Assembly: GCA_002842465.1 (NCBI GenBank)
Contig: PHDA01000026.1
Location: 1 to 34,483 of the forward strand
DNA from: Bacteroidetes bacterium HGW-Bacteroidetes-7
Lineage (GTDB): Bacteria; Bacteroidota; Bacteroidia; Bacteroidales; UBA932
DNA length: 34,483 nt
Direction: 5' to 3'
Positions 7,859 through 17,351 of the stretch are shown one piece after another. Numbering within the stretch: position 1 is the first letter of the stretch; each line of letters opens with the position of its first letter. Made by a program: the position numbers and the translations under genes. The notes beneath the pieces are model-generated. The model did not search any database and had not been told where the DNA came from. It was given only the letters and a program-made list of their open reading frames with translations.

Positions 7859-10800
7859 ATGTATAAAATTACAGAGCACCCCATTCTACCGATACCTGCC
7901 GACAACAGGGCAGATTTCATATTCGAAGGCCATAAAGTAACAGGTCAAAAGGGTTTTACAATTGCAGCAGCGCTTCACCAGGCCGGATTAGTCATTCACA
8001 AACACAGTCTTGACAACAGAGAACGCACAATGGAGTGCGGAATTGGAAAGTGCGGTGCATGTGAGATGCTGGTTGACGGGAAAGTGCGCAGGATTTGTAT
8101 CACTAAAGTAGATGGAGTTAAAAGTGTACAGAGAATTGATGAAAACTACCTTCCCGAAGAACAATCTCTTTTAAAGGCAGATATCAAAGTTTATAAGACA
8201 ACTGTTGCAATTGTGGGAGCAGGCCCTGCAGGTCTCGCCGCAAGAGAGGAGCTCAACAAAGCAGGTGTAGATAACCTGGTTATAGACAATAATAGTAAGA
8301 TTGGAGGTCAGTTTTTAATGCAGACTCACCAATTTTTCTTCTTTGAAAAGGAGAAGAGGTTCGGCGGTATGAGGGGATTTGACATTGCAAACTCACTTGC
8401 AGGTGATGACCATTCAGGAATTTTGCTTGACTCTGTAGTGTGGGAGATATTAGAGGGGAAAAGACTCGTAATAAAAAACATAGCAACACAAGAGATATCA
8501 TACGTCGATGCCGAACATCTGGTTGTGGCAACAGGCGCCGTTCCATTTATGCCGGCCTTTAAAAATGATGACCTCCCTGGTGTTTACACCGCAGCTGTAG
8601 TTCAGCGAATGATGAACAACGAACTTACCCTCTTGGGAAAGAAGATTCTTACAGTTGGGGCAGGCAATATAGGTTACCTCACATCATACCAGGCCATGCA
8701 GGCCGGAGCTCAGGTTAAGGCAATAATTGAGGCAATGCCAAACGAAGGCGGATTTCCTGTTCAGGCAAACAGAGTAAGAAGGCTGGGCATTCCAATTCTA
8801 ACATCGCATATTCTTCTCGAGGCAATTCCTAACGAAGACCACACAGGAATCGTTGGCGCCGTTGTAGCAGAGTGTAAAAATTTCAAACCAATTCCGGGAA
8901 CCGAAAAGATAATTGATGATATCGATTGTATAAACATTTGTACCGGTCTTATCCCTGACAATCAATTATTTCGCAAAGGTACAGAGGTTTATGGCCGCCG
9001 TTGCCACGCAGCAGGAGATGCCGTAAAAATCGGAGAGGGAACATCTGCAGTTTTAAGAGGAAAGCAATGTGCTCAGGAGATTATTCAAGATCTTGGAATA
9101 AGACTTAACTATGACGACTACCTCTCGTTATCAAAAGAGTATATTGACTCTCAACAGCATCCTGTAAGGGTAATTGAAACTCCTGCAATGCCTTCAGAAA
9201 AGAGGATGAACGAAAAGGGCTTTGTAATTATTGACTGCCTTTACGGCTTTGCATGTAACCCATGCGCATTTGCCTGCAAATTTGGAGCAATAACCAAATC
9301 ATCAACCTCTACCGTTCCAAGAATTGACTACGACAAGTGTACAGGCTGCATGCAGTGCGTTTACCAATGCCCCGGTCTGGCCATTTTTGGATATCAGTTA
9401 AACAAAAACCGCCTCTTTTTACCAATAGAATATAAAGCAGACGAAGGCTCTCAGGTCTATCTTGTAAATAATAACGGAGAGATTTTGGGCGAAGGAGTTA
9501 TCGAGAAGATTCTTAAAAACGAAAACAAAACCAATATTGCAAGGGTAACCGCCACCTCAATGAAAACGGAAAAACTCACAGAGGTGAGAGGCTTTATTCT
9601 TAAAGAACAGCACCCTGCCAAAATTGAACTTACTCCTCTTTCAAAAAAGCACGACTCCAAAACATATATTTGTCACTGTGAAGATGTTACAGTAGAGAAA
9701 CTACTCTCTGTAATAGGCGACAGAAAGGTAATCTCATCTGACGAATTAAAACACATCTCAAGAATTGGAATGGGTCCATGTCGCGGAAACAGGTGTGTTC
9801 CAAGGGCCAAACTGCTATTAAGGGCATACGGAGTAGAGGTTTGCGGCGAACCTACCCCTCGCGGACCGATGTCAAATCTGGTTACTCTCGGAGATATGGT
9901 ACAGGGTGAGAAGAAGGAGCAGATTGTACTTCCCAAAGGGGGCCGGCCGGTTAAGAAGGTATCGGTTTTGATTGCGGGAGGAGGAATCTCGGGAGCATCG
10001 CTGTTCCGATTCTTTGCAGAGGCTGGTTTTGACCCACTCATGGTTAACGACGGGCTTGGAAGTTCGTGGAGAAATATTGCAGGAGGCCGGCCGGCGTTTT
10101 CACTACCGGCACTTGCCGACATCGCAAAACACAATCTCGAAATATTCAGAGACCTTCAAGGCAAACACAATATTGATTTCCGCCTTATAAGATATGTAAG
10201 CTTTGCCCACGATGAGCAAACCTACAAATCACTTGACGCATCAAGAGGATGGTCTGACGCATACATGGTTGACAAAAAGAATTTCTCAAAAGATATTTCA
10301 CCCTACTTAAATCCAAAACTGGACATTTACAGCCATGCACTAATCACAAATGAATGCTGGCAGGCAAATCCGGGACAGACAATAGATGTAGTAAGAGAGA
10401 TCGGAAGAGCCAAAGGGGGTACAATCCTGGAGAACACCAAACTTGTAGAGGTTTACAAAACAGGTAAAGAGTACAGAGTTGTTCTGCAGAACTCAAACCG
10501 TGAGTATGAAGAGTATCAGACCGAATTATTCATTAATGCACTTGGAGCAGAGGCAGACCATTTTGCCAAAAAACTCGGAATAGAGACAGGCCTTTTTCCT
10601 GTTAAACACCAGGCATTCATAACCAAGCGTCTTCCTATGCTGGGCAAAGACGGAGCCAATCTTGACATGTTAATTGACAGACGCAAGTACAAAGGATTTT
10701 CGGCAGTTTACGGTCAGCAGTTAGCTGAGACAGGTCAGATTATAGGATGTGCTTCACCGGTAAACGATGCCAAAGAGACCGATAAGAATCTGAAAGTTAG

Positions 10801-11083
10801 CTCACAAGAGTTTCTGCAGGTGGTAACCGAGATGTTCAGCAACTGGATACCGCGCCTCTCGGGAGTAGGTTTCCAGGCTGTCTGGTCAGGCTATTATGTA
10901 GAGCCACGATATATTGTTGACCCCGAACTGGGGCTCTTTGCAGGAATGAGAGGCCACGGCTTTATGCTGTCACAGTACCTTGCAAAGTTGTATGTAGATT
11001 CACTAATGGGAAGAGAGGTTCCAGATTATTTCCACCAACTTAAGTTGAACGGAACCGGCCTAAGCGAACAGGCGTTTAAGTGA
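7859..11083 (+). CDS. Fused [2Fe-2S]/FAD/4Fe-4S oxidoreductase (HcnABC / sarcosine-oxidase-alpha-like)
   Basis: A 1074-residue multi-domain redox protein. In order it has an N-terminal [2Fe-2S] domain (MECGIGKCGACEMLVDG, residues about 58-74), and a pyridine-nucleotide-disulphide-type FAD domain (VAIVGAGPAGLAAREEL). Next come a Cys-rich segment (CNPCAFACKF), a 4Fe-4S ferredoxin motif (CTGCMQCVYQCPG) and a BFD-like [2Fe-2S] domain (CHCEDVT and GPCRGNRC). The C-terminal half is a DAO-type FAD oxidoreductase (VLIAGGGISGASLFRFF). These parts are usually separate subunits in HcnABC, opine oxidase or hydroxyproline/amino-acid dehydrogenases. The substrate is probably an amine or imino acid but cannot be read from the sequence. 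TTG six bases upstream is in frame, but ATG 7859 is preferred. Neighbours give no pathway clue. Confidence 0.85.
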   Translation: MYKITEHPILPIPADNRADFIFEGHKVTGQKGFTIAAALHQAGLVIHKHSLDNRERTMECGIGKCGACEMLVDGKVRRICITKVDGVKSVQRIDENYLPEEQSLLKADIKVYKTTVAIVGAGPAGLAAREELNKAGVDNLVIDNNSKIGGQFLMQTHQFFFFEKEKRFGGMRGFDIANSLAGDDHSGILLDSVVWEILEGKRLVIKNIATQEISYVDAEHLVVATGAVPFMPAFKNDDLPGVYTAAVVQRMMNNELTLLGKKILTVGAGNIGYLTSYQAMQAGAQVKAIIEAMPNEGGFPVQANRVRRLGIPILTSHILLEAIPNEDHTGIVGAVVAECKNFKPIPGTEKIIDDIDCINICTGLIPDNQLFRKGTEVYGRRCHAAGDAVKIGEGTSAVLRGKQCAQEIIQDLGIRLNYDDYLSLSKEYIDSQQHPVRVIETPAMPSEKRMNEKGFVIIDCLYGFACNPCAFACKFGAITKSSTSTVPRIDYDKCTGCMQCVYQCPGLAIFGYQLNKNRLFLPIEYKADEGSQVYLVNNNGEILGEGVIEKILKNENKTNIARVTATSMKTEKLTEVRGFILKEQHPAKIELTPLSKKHDSKTYICHCEDVTVEKLLSVIGDRKVISSDELKHISRIGMGPCRGNRCVPRAKLLLRAYGVEVCGEPTPRGPMSNLVTLGDMVQGEKKEQIVLPKGGRPVKKVSVLIAGGGISGASLFRFFAEAGFDPLMVNDGLGSSWRNIAGGRPAFSLPALADIAKHNLEIFRDLQGKHNIDFRLIRYVSFAHDEQTYKSLDASRGWSDAYMVDKKNFSKDISPYLNPKLDIYSHALITNECWQANPGQTIDVVREIGRAKGGTILENTKLVEVYKTGKEYRVVLQNSNREYEEYQTELFINALGAEADHFAKKLGIETGLFPVKHQAFITKRLPMLGKDGANLDMLIDRRKYKGFSAVYGQQLAETGQIIGCASPVNDAKETDKNLKVSSQEFLQVVTEMFSNWIPRLSGVGFQAVWSGYYVEPRYIVDPELGLFAGMRGHGFMLSQYLAKLYVDSLMGREVPDYFHQLKLNGTGLSEQAFK

Positions 11084-11393
11084 TTTTTAAGTGTTCGTGT
11101 AAGTATCTGAATATGTGCGTTTTTCAAAATTAACTTCCACTTTTTGGGGTTATCATTTTTACATATCGCTGACATATAAGCACTTAGATGCGGACTTAAA
11201 ATTTCAACCCCAAAATTTTATTCATAATGCACGATACATGATGTGTGATGTGTGATGTGTGGTCGAAGGCATTTACAGGACCTCTTAAAAACTTCATGGG
11301 GCCTTATCTCGAAGAGATAAAACCCCATTACTTAACCTAAACTTAAACTATGAAAAACTTCATCTAAATAAATAACAAATCCCGTGCCACAAT
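11084..11393. other. Intergenic region between convergent oxidoreductase and helicase genes
   Basis: No gene is seen in this 310-base gap. It contains an inverted repeat TTTTGGGGTT (11142-11151) / AACCCCAAAA (11206-11215) with a 54-base loop, a 7-bp tandem repeat GATGTGT present three times (11240-11260), and the helicase terminator at 11287-11328. Confidence 0.6.
11287..11328 (-). terminator. Rho-independent terminator of the UvrD/PcrA gene
   Basis: A 15-bp stem (arms 11296-11310 and 11314-11328, three-base loop) is followed on the minus strand by a short T-run. Two positions are C-A mismatches on the plus strand but U-G pairs in a minus-strand transcript, which supports the minus orientation. 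Confidence 0.7.
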
Positions 11394-13967
11394 TTATGAA
11401 ATTACCCGAAGTTTTGCATACTTAAGTAATAAAATTTTTCTCCCGCCCTCGTTAAAATCAACTACCGCCTTGAGATTCAATGGATCACCCTCAATAACCA
11501 ATAATTGACCAACTCCAAACCTGTCATGCTCTACGGTTTGACCTGCAACAAGCTTTGAAACAGGATCGGCCACAAAATTTGGATTTGGAGGTTTGGGAGG
11601 GGTAAAACTCGGTTTCGGCCGGCTAACCGGAGTTGATTGCGGTGTATTAGAGTTGCTCCTTGCGCCTGAAGCGCCTCCTCCATTTGAACTACGATTGCTG
11701 TTACCAGCCCCTTTATTACCGTAACTTCCATCAGACGATCCGCGATTACCAAACCCTTTGTTAGCAAATCCCTTGTTACCAAAACTACGGCTACCGAACA
11801 GTTGCTCTTCAATATCGCCGGCCTCTTTGTCCATCTCCGGCCAGTTCACAAATTTTGAATCAATCTCTTTCAGAAATCTGCTTGGCGGATAGTTCACATG
11901 ATTCCCCCACCTGAAACGAGTGTGAGCATACGAGAGGGTAACACTGGTTTTGGCCCGGGTAATTGCTACATACATCAACCTTCTCTCCTCCTCAATCTCA
12001 GACTCACTGCTGGACGAATTAACCGAGGGGAAAAGATTCTCCTCAAGGCCAATAACAAATACATGCGGAAACTCCAAACCCTTTGCCGAGTGAACTGTCA
12101 TAAGGCTTATCTTGTTGAAATCCTCCTCCTTACTGTTTTCATCAATGGCACTCATCAGCGAGATTGTCTCAAGATAATCTTCAAGAAGCGCAACCTGTGA
12201 AACGTTTTCACTATTACCGGCAATATTGTCAATATTTTCGTTGCCCGTCAATATTGTATTCTCGTCAGATATTTTGATGGAATCACTCGTGTCAATTTTA
12301 ACACTATTAACGACTTCATTAACAGAAATACCCTCAACACCCGCTTCTGCCTCGGCTTCAGCCTCTTTCTCCTCTACAAAAGCCTTGATTGAATTGAAAA
12401 GTTCCTCAACGTTTTCAGCCTTGGCCTGCCCCTCAATTGAGAGATCGCCCTTTATCATTGTAGCATACCCGCTCTTGATAAAAATCTCAACAGCAATGTC
12501 GTATGCGTTCATCTCACCAATTTTGGCGGCAACCTCTGAAACCATTTTGCAAAACTCTGTAAGCTTGTGCAATGCAGCGCTTTTGATACCAAAACTCAGA
12601 ACATCACCGGTAAAAAGAGCCTCCCACATAGACATTCCACCCGCCACAGCCGCAGACGACAGATAGCCAACTGTAGTATCTCCAATGCCCCTGCCCGGAA
12701 CATTCACAACCCTCCTAAAAGCCTCATCATCTTTTGGATTAACAAGCAACCTGAGATATGCCATAACATCCTTTACCTCAGCCCTGTCATAGAACGAATT
12801 ACCTCCATAAATCTTGTAGGGCAGAGATCTTTTACGAAGAGCCTCCTCAACCGCCCTTGACTGAGCATTTGTCCTGTAAAGAACAGCAAAATCACTGTAG
12901 GCGCCCTTAGTATCATAAATTTTTGACAAAATTGAAGAGGCTAGCAAAAATGCCTCCTCCTGATCGGTGTAGGCCTTTACAACCTCAATCTTATCTCCCA
13001 CTCCTGCCTCAGAAAAACACTCCTTTTTAAGTTGTGCCGAATTTTTAGATATCAGCGAATTTGCAGCCTTGACAATTGTCTGAGTAGAGCGATAGTTCTG
13101 CTCAAGACGAAACTCCTTAGCCTCCGGATAGTCCTTTCTGAAATTTAAAATATTCTCAATTCTCGCACCCCTGAAAGAGTATATACTCTGTGCATCATCA
13201 CCAACCACGCAAAGGTTTCGGTGCGACGAAGAGAGCTTCTTGACAATCAAATACTGAGCATAATTTGTATCCTGATACTCATCAACCAGAATAAATGAAA
13301 ACCTCTGGCGAAACTTATCCAAAACCTCCGGAAAATCTCTAAGCAAAATATTGGTATAAAGCAATATATCATCAAAATCCATTGCCCCCGATTGCCTGCA
13401 TCTCTTTTCGTACAAAGCAAATATCTCACCGATTTTTGGCTTTCGTGCAGCTGCATCATTAGCCATAAATGTAGCATTTGCCGTGTAAGACGAAGCAGTA
13501 ACCAGATTGTTTTTGGCCATTGAAATTCTGCTCAGAACCTCATTCGCTTTATAAGTTTTATCATCCAGCGACAAATCCCTTATGCACGCCCTCACAGCAC
13601 TTCTTGAATCCGACGTATCGTAAATTGTAAAGCTCTTGGGAAAGCCCAAAAGTTGGGCATCCTCCCTCAGAAATCGTACAAATACCGAGTGAAAAGTGCC
13701 CATCCATAAATACTTAGCAGCCTCATTTCCAACAAGAGAGGCAATCCTCTCCTTCATCTCCCTGGATGCCTTATTGGTAAAAGTTAAAGCAAGCACCGAG
13801 CCGGCCCGGTGCCCATTACTTAAAATATTTGCAATTCTACAGGTAAGTACTTTAGTCTTCCCCGAACCCGCCCCCGCAATTATCAGTGAGGGCCCTTCAA
13901 ATTGTTCAACTGCTTGTCTTTGAGCAGGATTTAGGCCCTCTGTTATAGTAGAAATTTCTCTGTTCAT
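11394..13967 (-). CDS. UvrD/PcrA-type superfamily 1 DNA helicase
   Basis: An 857-residue 3'-5' DNA helicase for nucleotide excision and mismatch repair and replication restart. Motifs in order: Q motif LNPAQRQAVEQFEGP, Walker A AGAGSGKT, Ia LTFTNKASREMKERI, II VDEYQDTN, III GDDAQSIYSFRGA, IV EQNYRSTQTI, V VHSAKGLEFPHVF and VI RRLMYVAITRAK. Two additions are atypical. One is an acidic/Asn-Ser-rich insert near residues 540-600 within domain 2B/2A. The other is a long Gly/Asn/Ser-rich linker before the C-terminal Tudor-like domain (GQTVEHDRFGVGQLL), which in PcrA contacts RNA polymerase. Hence it is longer than the usual 720-780 residues. It is transcribed divergently from nqrA. Confidence 0.93.
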   Translation of the reverse strand: MNREISTITEGLNPAQRQAVEQFEGPSLIIAGAGSGKTKVLTCRIANILSNGHRAGSVLALTFTNKASREMKERIASLVGNEAAKYLWMGTFHSVFVRFLREDAQLLGFPKSFTIYDTSDSRSAVRACIRDLSLDDKTYKANEVLSRISMAKNNLVTASSYTANATFMANDAAARKPKIGEIFALYEKRCRQSGAMDFDDILLYTNILLRDFPEVLDKFRQRFSFILVDEYQDTNYAQYLIVKKLSSSHRNLCVVGDDAQSIYSFRGARIENILNFRKDYPEAKEFRLEQNYRSTQTIVKAANSLISKNSAQLKKECFSEAGVGDKIEVVKAYTDQEEAFLLASSILSKIYDTKGAYSDFAVLYRTNAQSRAVEEALRKRSLPYKIYGGNSFYDRAEVKDVMAYLRLLVNPKDDEAFRRVVNVPGRGIGDTTVGYLSSAAVAGGMSMWEALFTGDVLSFGIKSAALHKLTEFCKMVSEVAAKIGEMNAYDIAVEIFIKSGYATMIKGDLSIEGQAKAENVEELFNSIKAFVEEKEAEAEAEAGVEGISVNEVVNSVKIDTSDSIKISDENTILTGNENIDNIAGNSENVSQVALLEDYLETISLMSAIDENSKEEDFNKISLMTVHSAKGLEFPHVFVIGLEENLFPSVNSSSSESEIEEERRLMYVAITRAKTSVTLSYAHTRFRWGNHVNYPPSRFLKEIDSKFVNWPEMDKEAGDIEEQLFGSRSFGNKGFANKGFGNRGSSDGSYGNKGAGNSNRSSNGGGASGARSNSNTPQSTPVSRPKPSFTPPKPPNPNFVADPVSKLVAGQTVEHDRFGVGQLLVIEGDPLNLKAVVDFNEGGRKILLLKYAKLRVIS

Positions 13968-13973
13968 TGGCTA

Positions 13974-13981
13974 CAAAATTA
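13974..13981 (-). promoter_or_regulatory. -7 element of the helicase gene
   Basis: On the minus strand the bases read TAATTTTG, fitting TAnnTTTG. A TTTTG box begins 21 bases upstream (plus positions 14003-14007), a good -33 distance. The start codon (13965-13967) is only six bases downstream, so the mRNA would be almost leaderless. Confidence 0.5.
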
Positions 13982-13992
13982 CAAATAATGTG

Positions 13993-14000
13993 TATCTTTG
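13993..14000 (+). promoter_or_regulatory. -7 element of the nqr operon
   Basis: TATCTTTG matches TAnnTTTG and lies 21 bases before the nqrA ATG. A weak TTGG box lies about 20 bases upstream. It overlaps the helicase promoter region in the 54-base divergent gap. Confidence 0.5.
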
Positions 14001-14021
14001 CCACAAAATTTCTTCAAAAAA

Positions 14022-15404
14022 ATGTCAGACCACATTCGATTACACAAAGGTTTAAACATTCCTCTTGCAGGAGATGCACAAACCCAGATAACAAAGAGAA
14101 TATCGCCCGACAAAATCGCAATAAAACCCACTGACTTCAAGGCACTTAACGCTAAATTGCTTGTTAAAGAGGGAGATTTAGTCAAAGCAGGGACGCCGAT
14201 ATTTACAGACAAAAGCAGACCTTATATAAATTATTGTTCACCGGTAAGCGGAAAAATTTCCGAAATTTTCCGCGGAGAGAAGCGAAAGCTTCTGGAAATA
14301 CGAATCGATGCAGACGAAACCATCGAATACCTCCAGCTAACAACTCCCAACTTTAGAACCGCAACCAAACAGGAGCTTATTGAAACCCTGCTTGAGAGCG
14401 GTCTTTGGGCAGCCTTCAGACAGCGTCCTTACGGGATAGCTCCTGACAGGGATATTGAGCCTAAGGCAATATTTATATCAGGTTTTGACTCATCACCACT
14501 TGCACCCGATCTGGACTTTGCCCTCAAGGCAGATATCGAACAGATACAGATTGGAGTAGACATTCTGTCAAAACTGACTGCAGGAGGAGTTCACATTGGA
14601 CTTCATGCAACCAATTTTGCCAGCAGCCCCTTCCACCGACTTGGAAAGGTAATCACACATACATTTGACGGGGTTCACCCTGCAGGAAATGTAGGTGTAC
14701 AGATTCACCACGTAAGCCCTGTGAACAAGGGAGAAGTTGTATGGACGCTTGATATGTACACAGTTGCCGCAATAGGCCGTCTCTTTACCAAAGGCATCTA
14801 CGATGTCAAAAAGTTGATAGCAGTCACCGGACCAAGGGCACACAAGCCAAGCTACATAGAGTGTGTTCCCGGCATAAACTTCTCTTCTATAAGTGAATAC
14901 GTCAACATCAAAGGTGACAAAAACGCAAAAGAGCAGCCCCTGCCTATTCGTTACATTAGCGGAAACGTGCTGACCGGAGACAATGTAGGCAAAGATGGTT
15001 ATCTGGGATTTTTCCACAACCAGATCACCCTGATAAACGAAGGAAACTATCATGAAATGTTCGGATGGATCAAACCATTCCGAATGAAAAAATTCAGTAT
15101 ATCACGCTCATATTTCTCGTGGCTCTTCCCTAAAAAACGCTACTCACTGGACACAAACCTGAATGGCGGAGAGAGGGCATTTGTAATGACCGGAGTTTAC
15201 GAAAAGGTTTTACCAATGGATATCTACCCTCTTTATCTGTTTAAAGCCATCCTTGCCGAGGATATCGACAAAATGGAGGCACTGGGTATTTACGAAGTTG
15301 TAGAGGAGGATTTTGCCCTTTGCGAGTTTGTATGCCCTTCTAAAGCAGAGATTCAGGAGATAATTTCAAAAGGTATAAACCTTATGATCAAAGAAATGTC
15401 ATAA
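14022..15404 (+). CDS. nqrA: Na+-translocating NADH:quinone reductase subunit A
   Basis: A 460-residue cytoplasmic subunit of the six-subunit sodium pump Na+-NQR, which passes electrons from NADH to quinone and exports Na+. The N-terminus IRLHKGLNIPLAGDA, the barrel-sandwich-like segment LVKEGDLVKAGTPIFTDK, and HVSPVNKGEVVWTLDMYTVAAIGRLF identify the family. The first ATG (14022) is preferred over an in-frame TTG eight codons upstream because it follows the -7 element by the usual distance. It is the first gene of a complete nqrABCDEF set with gaps of only 7-19 bases. Confidence 0.96.
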   Translation: MSDHIRLHKGLNIPLAGDAQTQITKRISPDKIAIKPTDFKALNAKLLVKEGDLVKAGTPIFTDKSRPYINYCSPVSGKISEIFRGEKRKLLEIRIDADETIEYLQLTTPNFRTATKQELIETLLESGLWAAFRQRPYGIAPDRDIEPKAIFISGFDSSPLAPDLDFALKADIEQIQIGVDILSKLTAGGVHIGLHATNFASSPFHRLGKVITHTFDGVHPAGNVGVQIHHVSPVNKGEVVWTLDMYTVAAIGRLFTKGIYDVKKLIAVTGPRAHKPSYIECVPGINFSSISEYVNIKGDKNAKEQPLPIRYISGNVLTGDNVGKDGYLGFFHNQITLINEGNYHEMFGWIKPFRMKKFSISRSYFSWLFPKKRYSLDTNLNGGERAFVMTGVYEKVLPMDIYPLYLFKAILAEDIDKMEALGIYEVVEEDFALCEFVCPSKAEIQEIISKGINLMIKEMS

Positions 15405-15415
15405 AAGAGTCAAAG

Positions 15416-16570
15416 ATGAAAGCTATAAGAAAATTATTAGATAATATTAAACCAACATTCAGCAAGGGAGGAAAACTCAGTTTTCTGCACTCCTCTTTCG
15501 ATGCATTCGAAACCTTTCTGTTTGTTCCCGATACCGTAACCCATAAAGGGACTCACATTCGAGACAGTATCGACCTTAAGCGCACTATGACAATGGTGAT
15601 AATTGCCCTGATGCCCGCACTCCTCTTTGGAATGTGGAACACAGGGTACCAACATAACCTCTCTGTAGGCGCAAATCTTGAATTCTGGCCTACATTTTTC
15701 TACGGCTTCCTGAAGGTGCTGCCAATGGTAATTGTATCATATGCAGTAGGATTGGGAATTGAATTTGCCGCAGCACAGATTAGAGGTCACGAAGTAAACG
15801 AAGGCTATCTGGTAACCGGAATGCTAATTCCGCTCATTATGCCCGTTGATCTTCCTCTTTGGATGCTTGCCTTGTCGGTTGCTTTTGCAGTTATAATAGG
15901 TAAAGAGGTATTCGGAGGAACAGGAATGAACATCTGGAACCCCGCACTTTTGGCCAGGGCCTTTGCATTCTACGCCTACCCCTCTTTCATGTCGGGTGAC
16001 AAAGTATGGATTGCAGGACTTACAAAGGGAGAGGGAGTGATTGACGGCTTCTCGGGAGCTACACCACTAGCCAACGCACAGGCAGGACTCGATATTCCAA
16101 CTTTCAACGATATGTTCCTCGGAATTATTCCCGGCTCTGTGGGAGAAACCTCCACGCTGGCAATACTAATAGGAGCAGCCCTGCTGTTATTCACAGGAAT
16201 TGCAAGTTGGAAGATAATGCTCTCTGTGTTCGCCGGAGGGCTTTTAACAGGTTTACTCCTGAATGTACTGGCGACTGAGGGCTCATATATGGCAGTTCCT
16301 GCATGGAATCACCTGGTAATGGGAGGTTTTGCATTTGGAGCGGTCTTTATGGCAACAGACCCCGTAACAGGCTCACAGACAGAGAGAGGCAAATGGTTTT
16401 ACGGAGCACTTATAGGCGCTGTAGCCGTAATAATCAGAGTATTTAACCCGGGCTATCCCGAGGGAATGATGCTCTCGATTTTGCTTTTGAACACATTTGC
16501 ACCACTGATTGACTACGTTGTAGTACAGGGAGGAATAAAGAGAAGGCTCAATAGAGCAGTCATTAAATAA
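15416..16570 (+). CDS. nqrB: Na+-translocating NADH:quinone reductase subunit B
   Basis: A 384-residue integral membrane subunit that carries covalent FMN and riboflavin and takes part in quinone reduction and Na+ transfer. The flavin-attachment motif SGAT is present in DGFSGATPLANAQ, with the acceptor threonine at residue 216. Around ten hydrophobic segments follow a polar N-terminal extension that begins MKAIRKLLDNIKPTFSKGG. Length and motif order match the family. The gene starts 11 bases after nqrA. Confidence 0.97.
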   Translation: MKAIRKLLDNIKPTFSKGGKLSFLHSSFDAFETFLFVPDTVTHKGTHIRDSIDLKRTMTMVIIALMPALLFGMWNTGYQHNLSVGANLEFWPTFFYGFLKVLPMVIVSYAVGLGIEFAAAQIRGHEVNEGYLVTGMLIPLIMPVDLPLWMLALSVAFAVIIGKEVFGGTGMNIWNPALLARAFAFYAYPSFMSGDKVWIAGLTKGEGVIDGFSGATPLANAQAGLDIPTFNDMFLGIIPGSVGETSTLAILIGAALLLFTGIASWKIMLSVFAGGLLTGLLLNVLATEGSYMAVPAWNHLVMGGFAFGAVFMATDPVTGSQTERGKWFYGALIGAVAVIIRVFNPGYPEGMMLSILLLNTFAPLIDYVVVQGGIKRRLNRAVIK

Positions 16571-16585
16571 CTCAAGAGAAGAACG

Positions 16586-17332
16586 ATGAATACAAATAAT
16601 AACTTATACACAATAATATATGCAGCCGTATTGGTTGTAGTTGTGGCTGTAATACTCGCTTTCGCCTCTTCGCTTCTTAAAGAGAGACAACAGAGAAACA
16701 TAGAGATTGAGAGAAAAGAGATGATTCTCCGCTCTGTTCAACTCGGAACCGACCAAGCCGCAAGAGATAACGATAAAGACAGCTACATTGAGGCAGAGTA
16801 TGCAAAATACATAAAAGACTCATCAATTAACGAGCAGGGTAAAGATCTCACTCTTTATATCTGTACTGTTGAAAACGGAGAGAAATTCTATGTAATTCCA
16901 CTTAGAGGAGTAGGTCTTTGGGGCCCCGTTTGGGGTTACATCTCTTTAAAAAGTGACTTTAACACAGTTTATGGAGCCACTTTTGACCACAAAAGCGAAA
17001 CTCCCGGGCTGGGTGCTGAAATTTCTACAGCTGCATTCTACAAACAATTTGAGAATAAGACCGTTTTCGATAACGCAGGAAATTTTGTCTCAATTCAGGT
17101 AGTTAAGGGTGGCGCTGATCTGTCAAACGGGCACGAAGTAGATGCCATTTCAGGGGGAACAATAACCTCCAAAGCTGTTGAGGATATGCTCTTTAAGAAC
17201 ATCAAAGAGTACACAACCTTCTTTGCAGCAAAACTGAAAGAGGCAGAAGAGAGAGCAGCAGAAGCAGCATTGCAGGTACAACTAAGTGATTCAACTGCTG
17301 TAGCTCCGGCACTTCAGGTAAATATTAAGTAA
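16586..17332 (+). CDS. nqrC: Na+-translocating NADH:quinone reductase subunit C
   Basis: A 248-residue subunit with one N-terminal membrane helix (residues about 7-30) and an FMN-binding periplasmic domain. The flavinylation motif reads SGGT within DAISGGTITSKAVEDM, with the FMN-acceptor threonine expected at residue 192. The alanine of the usual SGAT is glycine here. The C-terminus has an Ala/Glu-rich helix (KEAEERAAEAALQ) and a short tail beyond the FMN domain. Covalent attachment would need an ApbE flavin transferase, which is not in the window. Confidence 0.96.
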   Translation: MNTNNNLYTIIYAAVLVVVVAVILAFASSLLKERQQRNIEIERKEMILRSVQLGTDQAARDNDKDSYIEAEYAKYIKDSSINEQGKDLTLYICTVENGEKFYVIPLRGVGLWGPVWGYISLKSDFNTVYGATFDHKSETPGLGAEISTAAFYKQFENKTVFDNAGNFVSIQVVKGGADLSNGHEVDAISGGTITSKAVEDMLFKNIKEYTTFFAAKLKEAEERAAEAALQVQLSDSTAVAPALQVNIK

Positions 17333-17351
17333 CCGAGAAATATAGATATAT

